Shown here: in pieces, positions 11,583-21,427 of the stretch
How positions within the stretch are numbered: the stretch's first letter is position 1
How the letters are laid out: each line of letters opens with the position of its first letter
NCBI RefSeq assembly: GCF_018812025.1
Contig: NC_063054.1
Coordinates: 24,804,142 to 24,868,141 of the forward strand
DNA length: 64,000 nucleotides
Origin: Megalobrama amblycephala
Lineage: Eukaryota > Chordata > Actinopteri > Cypriniformes > Xenocyprididae
Direction of reading: 5' to 3'
Program-made: the position numbers and the translations under genes
The notes under the pieces: model-generated
Seen by the model: the letters and a program-made list of their open reading frames with translations, nothing else
Told to the model about the DNA's origin: nothing
The model's database searches: none

Positions 11583-12246
11583 CCTCATGTACTTTTTGGT
11601 CTTGGGTCTCGGACAGGTTGCAACTGCTGCCGTCTTATCAATTTGGGGACGCACCTGTCCCTGTCCCAAGTGAAAGCCCAGATACATGACCACCACCCGC
11701 CCAATCGCACACTTTTTCAGGTTGGCCGTTAGTCCGGCCACTCTCAACGACCTCAGGACAGCATGCAAATGCTGCATATGACATTACCAGTCATTACTAT
11801 AGATGATAATGTCATCTAAATAGGCAGCGGCATATGCAGCATGCGGCCAGAGCATCCGGTCCATGAGATTCTGAAAAGTGGCCGGAGCCCCAAACAACCC
11901 GAAAGGAAGTGTAACAAATTGGTGTAATCCAAACGGCGTTGTGAAAGCTGTTTTTTCTTTGGATATAGGTGATAAGGGGATCTGCCAATATCTTTTCTAT
12001 AAATCCAGTGTCAAATAAAATCAAGCAGTACCCAGCCGATCAAGCAATTTGTCAACGCGCATTGGATATGCGTCAAATTTCAACACAGCATTCACCTTAC
12101 GATAATCCACACAGAATCGGACAGAGCCGTCCGTTTTAGGCACTAAAACTATCAGGCTCTTTTTTCTGTGTGTTCAGGCAAACGATATGGCCGGGTGGCA
12201 CCACCACACCTGGCTCAGTCTCAGTATGGTGCTGAATGAGGTTCGT

Positions 12247-12786
12247 TCAACCAGGCAGGAGTGAGAACACATCTGCAAATTCTGCTTGCAACTTGGCCAC
12301 ATCAGTGAGCTGTAAGGATGAGAGGTGATCTCCTCCTGGGGCGAGAGCGAGAGATAGATTTTTAGTGTTTATTTCTGGCCCAAGATCTGTCGTCACCAGC
12401 ATCACTGACTCCGCCTCGCTCCATTTTTTTTTTTTTTTAAGAAGATTGAGATGGTAAATCTGAAGTGCCCCGCTCCTGTCTGTTCGTACTACCTCATAAC
12501 TGAGATCTCCAACTCGTCGTGTGACCTCAAAGGGTCCTTGCCACTTAGCGAGTAATTTTGAACTAGAAGTTGGGAGTAATACAAGCACTTTATCTCCTTT
12601 TGCAAATTCACGTAATCTGGTTCCCCTGTTGTACAGCCGGCTTTGTTTGTCTTGAGCCTGTAACAAATTCTCCACAGAAAGCTGCCCCAAAGTGTGGAGT
12701 TTTGTTCTGAGGTCCAGTACATGCTGAATTTCATTTCTACTGTCTGAAGGTCCATTCTTCCAAGTTTCTCTTAGGATGTCCAACAC
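12247..12786 (-). CDS. Gmr1-like pol remnant ORF joining integrase C-terminus to RT linker
   Basis: A 179-codon open frame. Residues 1-115 are the integrase end: a YNRG segment, EFAKGDKVLVLLP, then the GPY/F-type motif KWQGPFEV and YHLNLLKKK. Residues 116-179 read MLVTTDLGPEINTKNLSLAL to LQAEFADVFSLLPG, the segment normally just before reverse transcriptase in these elements. The unbroken run across the junction shows the IN-RT order is original rather than a rearrangement. A poly-lysine run comes from an A-tract that may hide an indel. Remnant only. Confidence 0.8.
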   Translation of the reverse strand: MLDILRETWKNGPSDSRNEIQHVLDLRTKLHTLGQLSVENLLQAQDKQSRLYNRGTRLREFAKGDKVLVLLPTSSSKLLAKWQGPFEVTRRVGDLSYEVVRTDRSGALQIYHLNLLKKKKKWSEAESVMLVTTDLGPEINTKNLSLALAPGGDHLSSLQLTDVAKLQAEFADVFSLLPG

Positions 12787-13228
12787 CCCGCGGGGCTGAT
12801 GTCAGTAGAGAAGCTCGAAGGGGGAAAACCCTGTGGAGGCTTTCGGGACCTTGCACACAGCAAACAAGGGGTTACAGCCACTTATCCCAGTTTTTGGTGT
12901 CCTAATGAACGAACTTTCGAATCATGGTTTAAGTGTTCCACCAGACTGTCTGTTTGTGGGTGATAAATGCTGGTGCTGGCCAGTAATTCCTAAAGCTTGC
13001 GGAGAGTCCGTGATATAAATGCCGTGCCTTGATCAGTGAGAATCTCTTTCAGGATTCCCACCAGGGAGATGAAATGAAACAAAACGTCCACTACGCTTTT
13101 TGCAGAAATGCTGTGGAGTGCCACTGCCTCTGGGTATCATGTTGCATAATCCACCAGGACTAATGCAAATCAATGCCCATGTGTGCAGATCGTTCTAATG
13201 GCCTGATAAGGTCCATGCCAGTTCTTTT

Positions 13229-13523
13229 TTTTTCTTTTTTTTAATAATTTTATTTATAACAGTTTTTATATAAACATAAAACAGATGAAAATCTCAATGT
13301 TTACATAAATATACTATACACACAAAAAAGGAAACAAACAAAAGAGAACCACACCCCACCCCCCATAAACGGGCACCAGATACAATGTAAAATAAACATC
13401 TTAGACAAAACCATACATAATCAAACAAACAAAACATGGAGTGAAGAAATACATCAGTGAAGCTATCCATTTACATGAATGCACAAGCAAATTCAACTCT
13501 TAAACAGATACCTAAGGAAGGGG
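13229..13523 (-). mobile_element. 5'-truncated L1-type LINE insertion with poly(A) and 15-bp target duplication
   Basis: The 15-bp word CATGCCAGTTCTTTT occurs at 13214-13228 and 13524-13538 on both sides. The insert begins on the plus strand with T-rich sequence, so the poly(A) tail is on the minus strand. Its body (CCACACCCCACCCCCCATAA) looks like the 3' UTR of fish L1 elements. Long target duplication, 5' truncation and a tail are hallmarks of target-primed reverse transcription. It splits the gypsy integrase. Confidence 0.8.
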
Positions 13524-14259
13524 CATGCCAGTTCTTTTGATGGGGACCTGCATAAGAGGGAGAGGGCACAATGGTGCTTTTGGGGTGGCCGGTGGGTTCA
13601 CCAGCTGACATTCACGATAAGACGCGCACCACCTGCACACATTCTCATGAATGCCCGGCCAGAAAAATCGGGTCATTAGACTATTAAGTGTTGCCGTTTG
13701 TACCAAATGCCCGGCCGTGGAAATACAGTGAGTCGCCTGGAAAAGCATTTCCGAACGGCTTTGACTGAGTGTCTTGGGTCACTCAATACAACCTGTCTTT
13801 TAAAATGGCAAAATAAGGATAGGAGAGCGGTCGAGCCGGCTGGAGAAGCTGTCCGTTAACAGAACGGACCTGTTCAAATGCAACCGCGCTCTGCTCCCCT
13901 GACTCAGTTCTCATTGGTCCCAGCTCAGCTTCCCCCACCTGTGCAACCATCCCCCCTTCCAAGCTCTCTATTCTTCTAATAGATACCCCAATAATAAACT
14001 AAAATCTGGCCAATTTGTCCCCAAAATTTGTGGATGTCTGAGCTGCGGGCTAACTGCAGCCTCTACATAATGCTTTTGTCTCCGAAATTGAATAACCACA
14101 GACATTAAGGGGCAGTTCACCACATCCCCGTGCACACACCGTACCTTAACCATGTGGCTATTATCAAATGCCTCTGGCTGAATCAGGGAAGCAGGTGTAG
14201 TGAACAACAGATGTGATGGCACCAGAGCTTCACAACAGACATTCTTTTGTCCCACTTTG

Positions 14260-14855
14260 ATTTATCAAAAGAATGTGAAAGGACGCTCAACGACAAGTAA
14301 ACGACTATTGTAATCAGGACTGCCAAAGGTGGAAGACAGGAAAGATGACATCAACGGCCCATTGATGATAGGCTAATCTCATCATGAGTTGCCTTTGTTC
14401 AACCTCAGGCTTCCATGCCTGAGTTCAAGGTGTGAATGACCATGGACTCCTAGGGCTGCCAAACTGGTTCTGGCTAGAGCACAGCAAGAACAAAGAAATG
14501 CTCAGAAAGGAAGACATTTTCTATACATATTGGCTTGAAATCACCAAAAATGGACAGGAATACTGTAAGGAACATGTCCTATGTGTCCTTGTACTCATCC
14601 AGGAAACTGTGCACACACAGTAGAAACCACAACTGGAATAAAAGCCAATGCAACTACACCCACTGCGACAGAAGTGTGGTACCTCAACCAATTCACATCA
14701 AGTTTGGACTCTACGAGTTCAGAACACTGCCACAAGGACTTTGAGAAAGGTTTAAAAAAGAAATACAGCATTTCCAAGGTCCTAAAGACATTGTCTTATT
14801 TACTTGTGTATTTTGGAACAATACAACAAGTTTCACAGGATGAAAGGTGGGCGTG
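14260..14855 (+). other. Unassigned segment inserted between gypsy gag and protease, possible retroelement remnant
   Basis: Contains a 92-codon frame at 14581-14859 (MCPCTHPGNCAHTVETTTG) with a cysteine pair and an N-glycosylation-like NAT, but no domain I can name. It ends with a purine-rich AGGATGAAAGGTGGGCG followed by TGTTAAGGG, which could be a polypurine tract and LTR start. Function unknown. Confidence 0.25.
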
Positions 14856-17310
14856 TTAAGGGACGGACACCTGGGGCCTGATGTATAAACGTTGCGTATG
14901 CACAAAATGGGCATAGAAATATGAGTACACATTTTTCCACGCACATATCGGGATTTATAAAAAATAAACTTGGCGTAAATAAGTGCGCACCGTAAGGATG
15001 CTCTTGACCGTGCGTACGCACTCTTTTAGAAGAGTATGTGTTTTGGCGACACCAACTGGCCCAAATAGCAATAACTATTTAAAATGAAAAACTTCTAAAT
15101 TATCCTATTACATCACCCAATAAATCAAATTGCATCAACCTGAATTATCATTATCAGCATTCTTAACCAGGTGCAAATACTTTGAATTTACTATTTTTTT
15201 TTTAATGAATGGGCTATAAAAAGGTATGTGCGTATATAACATATCATCATAATGGATGTACCCCCCAGGGGAGACAAAAGTTATATGAATTGAGATAGTA
15301 GATGTGCTACTTTCGATCACTTTTCCAGTGACATGCTGTTTTAATGACAGCGAGGAGCGCTGAAAGCACAATAATTCCTCTTTAAACCACACTGCAGATG
15401 TTATGACAAAATATTTTTTCGAGAATGACGATCAGTGATGCACACTTAACTTAGATATTATGGAAGACACTGCTGGATTCGATGGTCGAACGGTTTGTTG
15501 TCCAGTTTGAATAGGTCCAATAATATCTTACTGTACAACCACAGCTGCAGGAGGTGTTCGTGTGAAGGATCTTCAAATAATTACCATTTGAAGGATATCA
15601 TTTGAGGAAAACTGTAAGATTTGCATGTTTTCTTTTAAAAATATTTTGTCAGTGATGCGCCGTTTCAGACAATTGTATTTACACTGCAATAAATAAGTGC
15701 CTATAAATAATAGCCTATAAACTTCCTAAAAGATATGTTCACCTTATCAGCAAAACTGCATAAATTTGATTTGAATTGTTTAAAACTATTCAAATACTAT
15801 CTGGCCAGTGGAAATGAATGAATCATCTCTATTCTAAAACCTTTATCTTAAGTATTTTATACAATTTTGTTTTTATGGATATTTTGATATATTTATTCTA
15901 AAACAAAGAGGATATTGGATTATCTTTATCAACATAATGTGTGGCACAAATTGCATTTATAATCCATATCTAATATTTTCCAATGTCTTGTACCTTTGAC
16001 GGTGTTAACCGTGGATGTCACGTGGATGGGAACATGTATGGAAATGATATGCAGATGAGGTTATGCATAGTAAAACTAGGCGTCGTAAGCTCCATATATG
16101 GTGATTTCGGGGAGGAGACAGGGTGGAGATGCACGTACGCACAATCTTCCGCTGACTGGGATTTATAAAGGGATTTGTGCGCAGGATCTGGCGTACGCAT
16201 GGTTTTATAAATCTGATTTTTTTTGTGCGTGCGCAGAATCTAGCTTTTGCGCGTACGTACACTTTTAGGATGAAATCTACGCAAAGTTTTATAAATGAGG
16301 CCCCAGGAATGCTGTGACCCAATCACATCACCACAGCAGGAAAGGTGGGATTAGTAATCCCCTCCCCAATGAGAAGGAATAAAAGTTTTCCCAAGTGAAC
16401 AGACCCTTGTTCTGAGTTTCTGACCTGACGAGGGAAGAACAACAGCACGACCAAGGTGAGACTCTTGCGAGTAAACCTTTCACCACACGGATCAAGCAGC
16501 CAAATTGCTTCTGCAGAGAACTTTGACTCCTGACCTGCATAACCCAAGTACCTCCAACCTACAGAAGATCCTACTGACTGACCACCATCTACAGTTCTCT
16601 GGATTACACAAAGACCTCCAGCACTCAGTGCAGCTCTGCAGCTGTTGGAAAGCAATCCAGTCTCCCACTGCACACGGAAGGATACCAGTGGACAACGTTT
16701 CCCATTCCCGGACTGATCACCCGACCAAGTGAAACGTAAATATAAGCTAACCAAACCTTTTCCAAAAGCCTTGGCATTAGGTTGTTGCTAAATGAGATTG
16801 CTATTTGTGTAGAGACTGTTTATCTAGGGTCAGCGTACACAGATAGATACATTAGACACGTTATCTGTATTCAGAGTAAATGCTTATTTACTTATTTACA
16901 ATACCAGCATCCAGAAAGACCACAATTGACTCCCTCATAGACTGCTAATTACCCATTCATTGCTTCATCCAATCTGTTGCTCATCTACTTGGCATTCAGT
17001 TTTGTTAACATCCATTTGTGTTGTAGTTTGTAGTTTCTGTTTGATTATTGATTCAATTTTCTTAGTAGTTTGGTCATTTTTCCTTAGTAGTTTAGTCATT
17101 TTCCTTCGTAGTTACTCTTGTATATCTTTTTGTTAATAAATTCATTTTATTGCAAACTGTGTCATTCTTGTGTTGATAATCAGAGGCTCTACAAGCTCGC
17201 CCGAATCTCACTAAATCCTTCAGATTGGTCAGATGATAAACGTCCTCCAATTTATAAAATATTAATTCAGTTAACAATCTTTCATGATTGTTCTTTATTG
17301 TCAAGGTGAG
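14856..17310 (+). mobile_element. Possible LTR, interrupted by a TIR element
   Basis: Outside the element at 14873-16306, this stretch has promoter-like GAATAAAAGTTTTCCCAAGT near 16377 and an AATAAATTC polyadenylation-like signal near 17143. It stops near a TTATTGTCA, with TGGTGCCCC shortly after that might be a primer-binding site. No second LTR was found, so this remains a guess. Confidence 0.3.
14873..16306. mobile_element. Non-autonomous DNA transposon with GGGGCCT-type TIRs
   Basis: The left end GGGGCCTGATGTATAAACGT and the reverse complement of the right end GGGGCCTCATTTATAAAACT match over at least 25 bp with few mismatches. Subterminal regions are rich in GCGTACGCA-type palindromes near both ends (about 14995-15020 and 16185-16265). 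The AT-rich interior has no ORF. Target duplication could not be defined. Confidence 0.7.
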
Positions 17311-17549
17311 AATCCTGACTGGTGCCCCAAAATATTGGAAGGAATCATCTGACTCAATATTAATATTAATACAAATATTAATATTAATATTTAAGACCAA
17401 AAAATACTACATTTGTGGTACCCTCATGTGAGGCTAATCCAAAATCACTACACAGGATAGGCTTGGAGGGAGAGGGAGAAAACACAGGGAAGGGAGAGAG
17501 AGAGAGACAGATGGCAGGGATTTGCCGACCCCGGGGCACGCCACCATTT

Positions 17550-18050
17550 GGTTCTCCACCAGTTGGATCGCCTGTTCCAGCAAACCACTGCGCAGTCTTC
17601 TTAGGAAGCCATGCCACGAACTGCTCCAGTAACACCTTGTCGATGTCCTCGACGTCGCTTCCCTCGGCCATCAACCATCTGCGGCCGGCGTCCTGGAGCT
17701 GGTGCGCCATCACGAAGGGTCGGCCACTGTCTCCGAGGTCCAGCAACCTGAAGTGCTGGTGGTGTTGTTCTGGACTCCGGCCAACCCTTTTGGAGAATGG
17801 CGCATTTCAGGTCTTGGTAGCCCAGGAGGTTCTGGACTGGCAGTTGTGCGGCCACCCACGCCTCTCCGGACAGCAGGGGGATGAGCACCGACCAGTCCCC
17901 TTGGGGCCACCCACATGCCTCGGTGGACCTCTCAAACATGTCTGTGAAGGCCTCAGGATCATCCTGAGGACCCATCTTATTGAGTGGCACGTGGGTGGGC
18001 TGGGCTAGGGCAGATGGAGTTCCCACAGTGCGAACCTCGCGGTCGATCCA
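17550..18050 (-). pseudogene. Gmr1-like gypsy gag with SCAN-like domain, frameshifted
   Basis: Minus-strand translation gives KMGPQDDPEAFTDMFERSTE, ACGWPQGDWSVLIPLLSGEA, LPVQNLLGYQDLKCAILQ; a second frame continues GRPFVMAHQLQDAGRRWLMA and VLLEQFVAWLPKKTAQW. This is the SCAN-like capsid region of Gmr1-type Gag, in two frames separated near 17750-17790. It has the same strand as the pol at 11583-14255 and lies on its 5' side, so it is probably the same element split by the 14.3-17.4 kb insertion. Confidence 0.8.
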
Positions 18051-18074
18051 GCTCAGGAACAGCTCGCGGTGGAC

Positions 18075-18260
18075 ACACTCATTGTCGTAAACATACTTTG
18101 AATCTAATATTGTCACATGGAATCGATATTGATGCAGTTGAGATTCTGAAGCAGAGCGATCACATCTCAGATCATTATCTAGTATTGTGTATACTACATT
18201 TAGCCAAGGCTGCAAAACCACCTTCCTGTTACAAATATGGTAGAACCATCACTTCTACCA
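18075..18260 (+). mobile_element. LINE endonuclease-domain fragment
   Basis: Plus-strand translation HTLNLILSHGIDIDAVEI then SDHISDHYLVLCILHLAK resembles the GHTLDLV...LSDH motif of apurinic endonuclease domains in fish LINEs. Only this fragment remains, abutting the gypsy gag. Confidence 0.6.
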
Positions 18261-18374
18261 CTAAAGATGTAGTACCCCAGAGTGCAGTCTGGACAATGGG
18301 GCGGGGCTACACGTTGGGGCGGAGTGACATATCGCCCTGCCCACCTCAACTTTAATTGGTTTATGATGAAGCTG

Positions 18375-18442
18375 AGCTTATTGGTGTAGAGAAGTGTGAC
18401 GCTTTTACAGCTTATTGGTGTAGAGAAGTGTGACGCTTTGGC
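18375..18442 (+). repeat. 34-bp tandem duplication
   Basis: Two nearly identical units beginning AGCTTATTGGTGTAGAGAAG, at 18375 and 18409. Confidence 0.85.
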
Positions 18443-18653
18443 CAGACTTGGAATGTGGAAGTAGACATGAATAAATTTGACATTTTTGCATTCATTGTTG
18501 CATTTTCATTCCATGGAAGTAGAAATACAAAGAGTGGTGGATTATGACAAACAGAATAGAAATAAATGGTCTAATTTACAATTACTCCCTCAACAGCTGT
18601 ATTAGACACTACCTAGGTATTACTCACTGGTTTTTAGTGACACGGTAATATAT

Positions 18654-18850
18654 AGTCAAGTCACCTTTATTTATATATACCGCTTTTTAGAATGCAGATT
18701 GTGTCAAAGCAGCTTTACAGTGATAACTGGTAAATAATTTTGGCTACACAGCAGCTCTTAAAGAAAATGGTGTCATTGACCAGCTTAAATAAATTCAGTA
18801 TTGATTCATTCTGTTGTAAAAATCAATAATAAAAATCAATAATATAATGC
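18654..18850 (+). repeat. Interspersed fish repeat, copy 3
   Basis: TCAAGTCACCTTTATTTATA, then CAAAGCAGCTTTACAGTGAT, as in the copies at 4353 and 9118. Confidence 0.6.
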
Positions 18851-18899
18851 CAAGTATGGTACACATATACCTTTAAAATTATATATAGGGTGAATTCAG

Positions 18900-19272
18900 G
18901 GTGATTGGAACTTTTGCCATTAAGATGACTTGGAAAAAGTGTCCCAAAACTAAGTGTGCCAAACTAGAGCACAAATGTCACCAGTCTCTGAATACCAGCA
19001 TATAGTAACCATGACCGTTTCCGTTAGCCCCTACGAAGTGTAGTGCGAAGGGTGCTTAATTGAAATTTTGTAGGTGGCGCTATCAAGCCATTTTGCCACA
19101 CCTAATTCTGAAACCCATATCAGACGTACATTTTCACCAGTTCTGATGCGTGTACAAAGTTTCATGAGTTTTTGAATATGTTTAGGCCTCAAAAATGTGA
19201 TTAATTTCAAAGAAGAATAATTGACCGAGCAATTACAATAGGGTCCTCACACCATCAGTGCTCGGGCCCTAA
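18900..19272 (+). mobile_element. GCTGC-family element, 3' part
   Basis: It contains the GTGGCGCTATCAAGCC motif and ends in a hairpin tail (ACAATAGGGTCCTCACACC, loop, GTGCTCGGGCCCTAA). The tail has the same layout as those of the 23.6 kb and 42.2 kb elements but a different sequence. The 5' end is not seen. Confidence 0.6.
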
Positions 19273-19527
19273 TTACACTGACACCATATATGAGAACAGC
19301 AGAATGGAGTTTATGCAAAGCTTAAAGAACTAATATATAGGTACCACATAGATGTAAATGAGTGAAACCTGTTTTTGTCATACACGTTTGCCATAGCTTT
19401 TCATTAGAACACTATACACTGCAAAGTTTACCTTTAAGTTACATCAATTATTACATCAAAATGAGTTAAAACTTGTGCAGAAAGGGAAAAGAGAGATTAA
19501 GTATTTAACTCATGTGTTTCCTGCAGC

Positions 19528-19553
19528 AAAAAAAAAAAAAAAAAAAAAAAAAA
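19528..19553. repeat. Poly(A) tract
   Basis: A run of about 26 A. It may mark a retrotransposed tail; no partner features identified. Confidence 0.8.
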
Positions 19554-19699
19554 CAGTCCTGGGAGCAAAATCCTGTGCAAAGATCTTCTGAGTAAAAGCC
19601 CAATAGTTCACCCCCTGTACCCTGATGGATAGGACTTGAAAAGGACCTTAAAAGTGTGACCTTAAATTGTAAAGACAAAATACAGCAAAGATAAATAAA

Positions 19700-21425
19700 A
19701 TTAAAGCTGCAAGCAGCGATTAAAGGGCCCTCGCACCCGGGCTCACCACCACCCGTTGACTTAAAGCATGCCATTTCCTGTTGCCAGCAGGTGGCGCTAT
19801 GATTAACTGAATATTGGCATATAGATGTCTTCAGGCCAGAACTCTTATCACACGTGTAAAGTTTGGGGCACATTGGACATAGTATGCCTGAGTTACAACA
19901 ACTTCCTGTTTCATGATGATAATAGCATGCTGTAGCAGTCAGCTAGGTATTGCTAGCATGATTTAGAATGTTTCTAGCATGTTTAGTACTCAATTGCATA
20001 TTTTAGTATGTTGCTAGTAGTGCATCACATTGTTGAAAACGTCACTTCCTGTTGCCAGTAGGTGGCGCTATTACTATAACTGAATATCGTCATGTAGATG
20101 TGTTCAGGGCAGGACTCTTATCAAACGGGTGACGTTTGGGGTAGATTGGACATTGCTTGCCTGAGTTACAGCAACTTCCTCTTTCACTGGTAAAAAGTAG
20201 GAAAGGTAATAAAAACATCATCAAAGTAGTCCATGTGACATCAGTTAGAAGTTTTTAAAGCATCAAAAATACATTTTGGTCCAAAAATAACAAAAACAAT
20301 GACTTTATTCAGCATTGTCTTCTCTTCCAGGTCTGTGTATATCTGCTTTCAATCCACAGTGATGCTGCTGCTTCTTCTACGGTGGTTGGCATCCAGCTTA
20401 TTGATGCATTACCGCCCCCTTCTGCTCCGGACAGTGACGCTGATGACGTGTTATGTAGTGCGCCCAGGCTTCGTTTACAGTCTGAGGGAGACGCACGCTG
20501 TATTCAAGCTATTCTACATTGTTTGTATTTTAGTATTGCTATATTTTTTAAAATGGTGATTAGTTGTGCATGTCGCGGATGTCCTAATCGCGTCACTGTC
20601 CGGAGCAGAAGGGGCCGGTAATGCATCAATAAGCTGGATGCCAACCGCCTTAGAAGAAGAAGAAACAGCATCACTGTGGATTGAAAGCAGATATACACAG
20701 ACCTGGAAGATAAGACAATGCTGAATAAAGTCATAGTTTTTGTTATTTTTGGACCAAAATGTATTTTCGATGCTTCAAAAACTCCTAACCCACTGATGTC
20801 ATATGGACTACTTTGATGATGTTTTTATCACCTTTCTGGACATGGACAGTGCACCGTACAAACATTTTCAATGGAGAGACAGAAAGCTCTTGGACTAAAT
20901 CTAAAATATCTTAAACTGTGTTCCAAAGATGAAATGAGGTCTTACGGGTTTGAAACAACATGAGGGTGAGTCATTAATGACATAATTTTCATTTTTGGGT
21001 GAACTAACCCTTTAACACTTAGCTAAGTGTTTTGCTAACATTTTTCTAGCATGTTGCTAGCCTGTTTAGCTCTTGCTGGCACATTTTAATATGCTGTTAG
21101 GAGTCCATAACTGTTAAACATCACTTCCTGTTGCCAGCAGGTGGCGCTAAGACTATAATTGAATATGGGCATGGACATGTGTTCAGGACAGGACTTTTAT
21201 CAAGTGTGTGAGGTTTGGGGCAGATCGGACATTGTTTTCCTTACTTACAGCAACTTCCTGTTTCATGGCGAAACATCAAACTTTGTCAGGCTGCCAGGGT
21301 CACGTCCTGTGACAAAAACTCAAGATCTTCACAATTTAGTGTCGCACAAGCCTTTTGATTATACAAACCAAATTTGTTAAGGCCCCCAAAAAGCCCTGGA
21401 AGATGGAAAAAAAAAATAATAATAA
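19700..21425 (+). mobile_element. GCTGC-family non-coding element (subfamily with AGGGCCCTCGCAC)
   Basis: It starts TTAAAGCTGCAAGCAGCGAT followed by AGGGCCCTCGCACC. The body has repeated modules, each with CTTCCTGTTGCCAG then AGGTGGCGCTA, at about 19770, 20045 and 21125. It stops at an A-rich and TAA-rich stretch before the next copy. A fold-back element is inserted at about 20190-21015. No coding potential. Confidence 0.6.
20201..21015 (+). mobile_element. Large fold-back DNA transposon, left end truncated
   Basis: Arms 20201-20439 and 20591-20836 are close reverse complements of about 240 bp around a 150-bp centre. Beyond the right arm the element continues to GGGTGAACTAACCCTTTAA at about 20997-21015, the abundant cyprinid terminus. 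The expected left equivalent is absent. The mirrored short ORFs on both strands arise from the palindrome and are not genes. Confidence 0.8.
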
Positions 21426-21427
21426 TA

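Larger units (their letters stand above)
11583..14255 (-). pseudogene. Gmr1-like Ty3/gypsy retrotransposon pol (PR-IN-RT), decayed
   Basis: Read on the minus strand, the order from high to low coordinate is as follows. Retropepsin-like region 14255-13968 (VHGDVVNCPLMSVVIQ, LGTNWPDFSLLLGY). Integrase zinc region 13748-13512 (HCISTAGH, FFWPGIHENVCRWCASY). Integrase core about 13215-12960 (GMDL, and a TDQGTAF-type second Asp motif). Integrase C-terminal region (KWQGPFEVTRRVGDLSYEV). Pre-RT linker LQAEFADVFSLLPG. Reverse transcriptase to 11583 (LHQFVTLPFG, YLDD-type motif near 11815, GLTANLKKCAIGRV, CPRPKTKK). Integrase before RT is the unusual order of the Gmr1 group. Frameshifts, stops and an L1 insertion make it non-functional. 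The matching gag is at 17550-18050. Confidence 0.85.
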
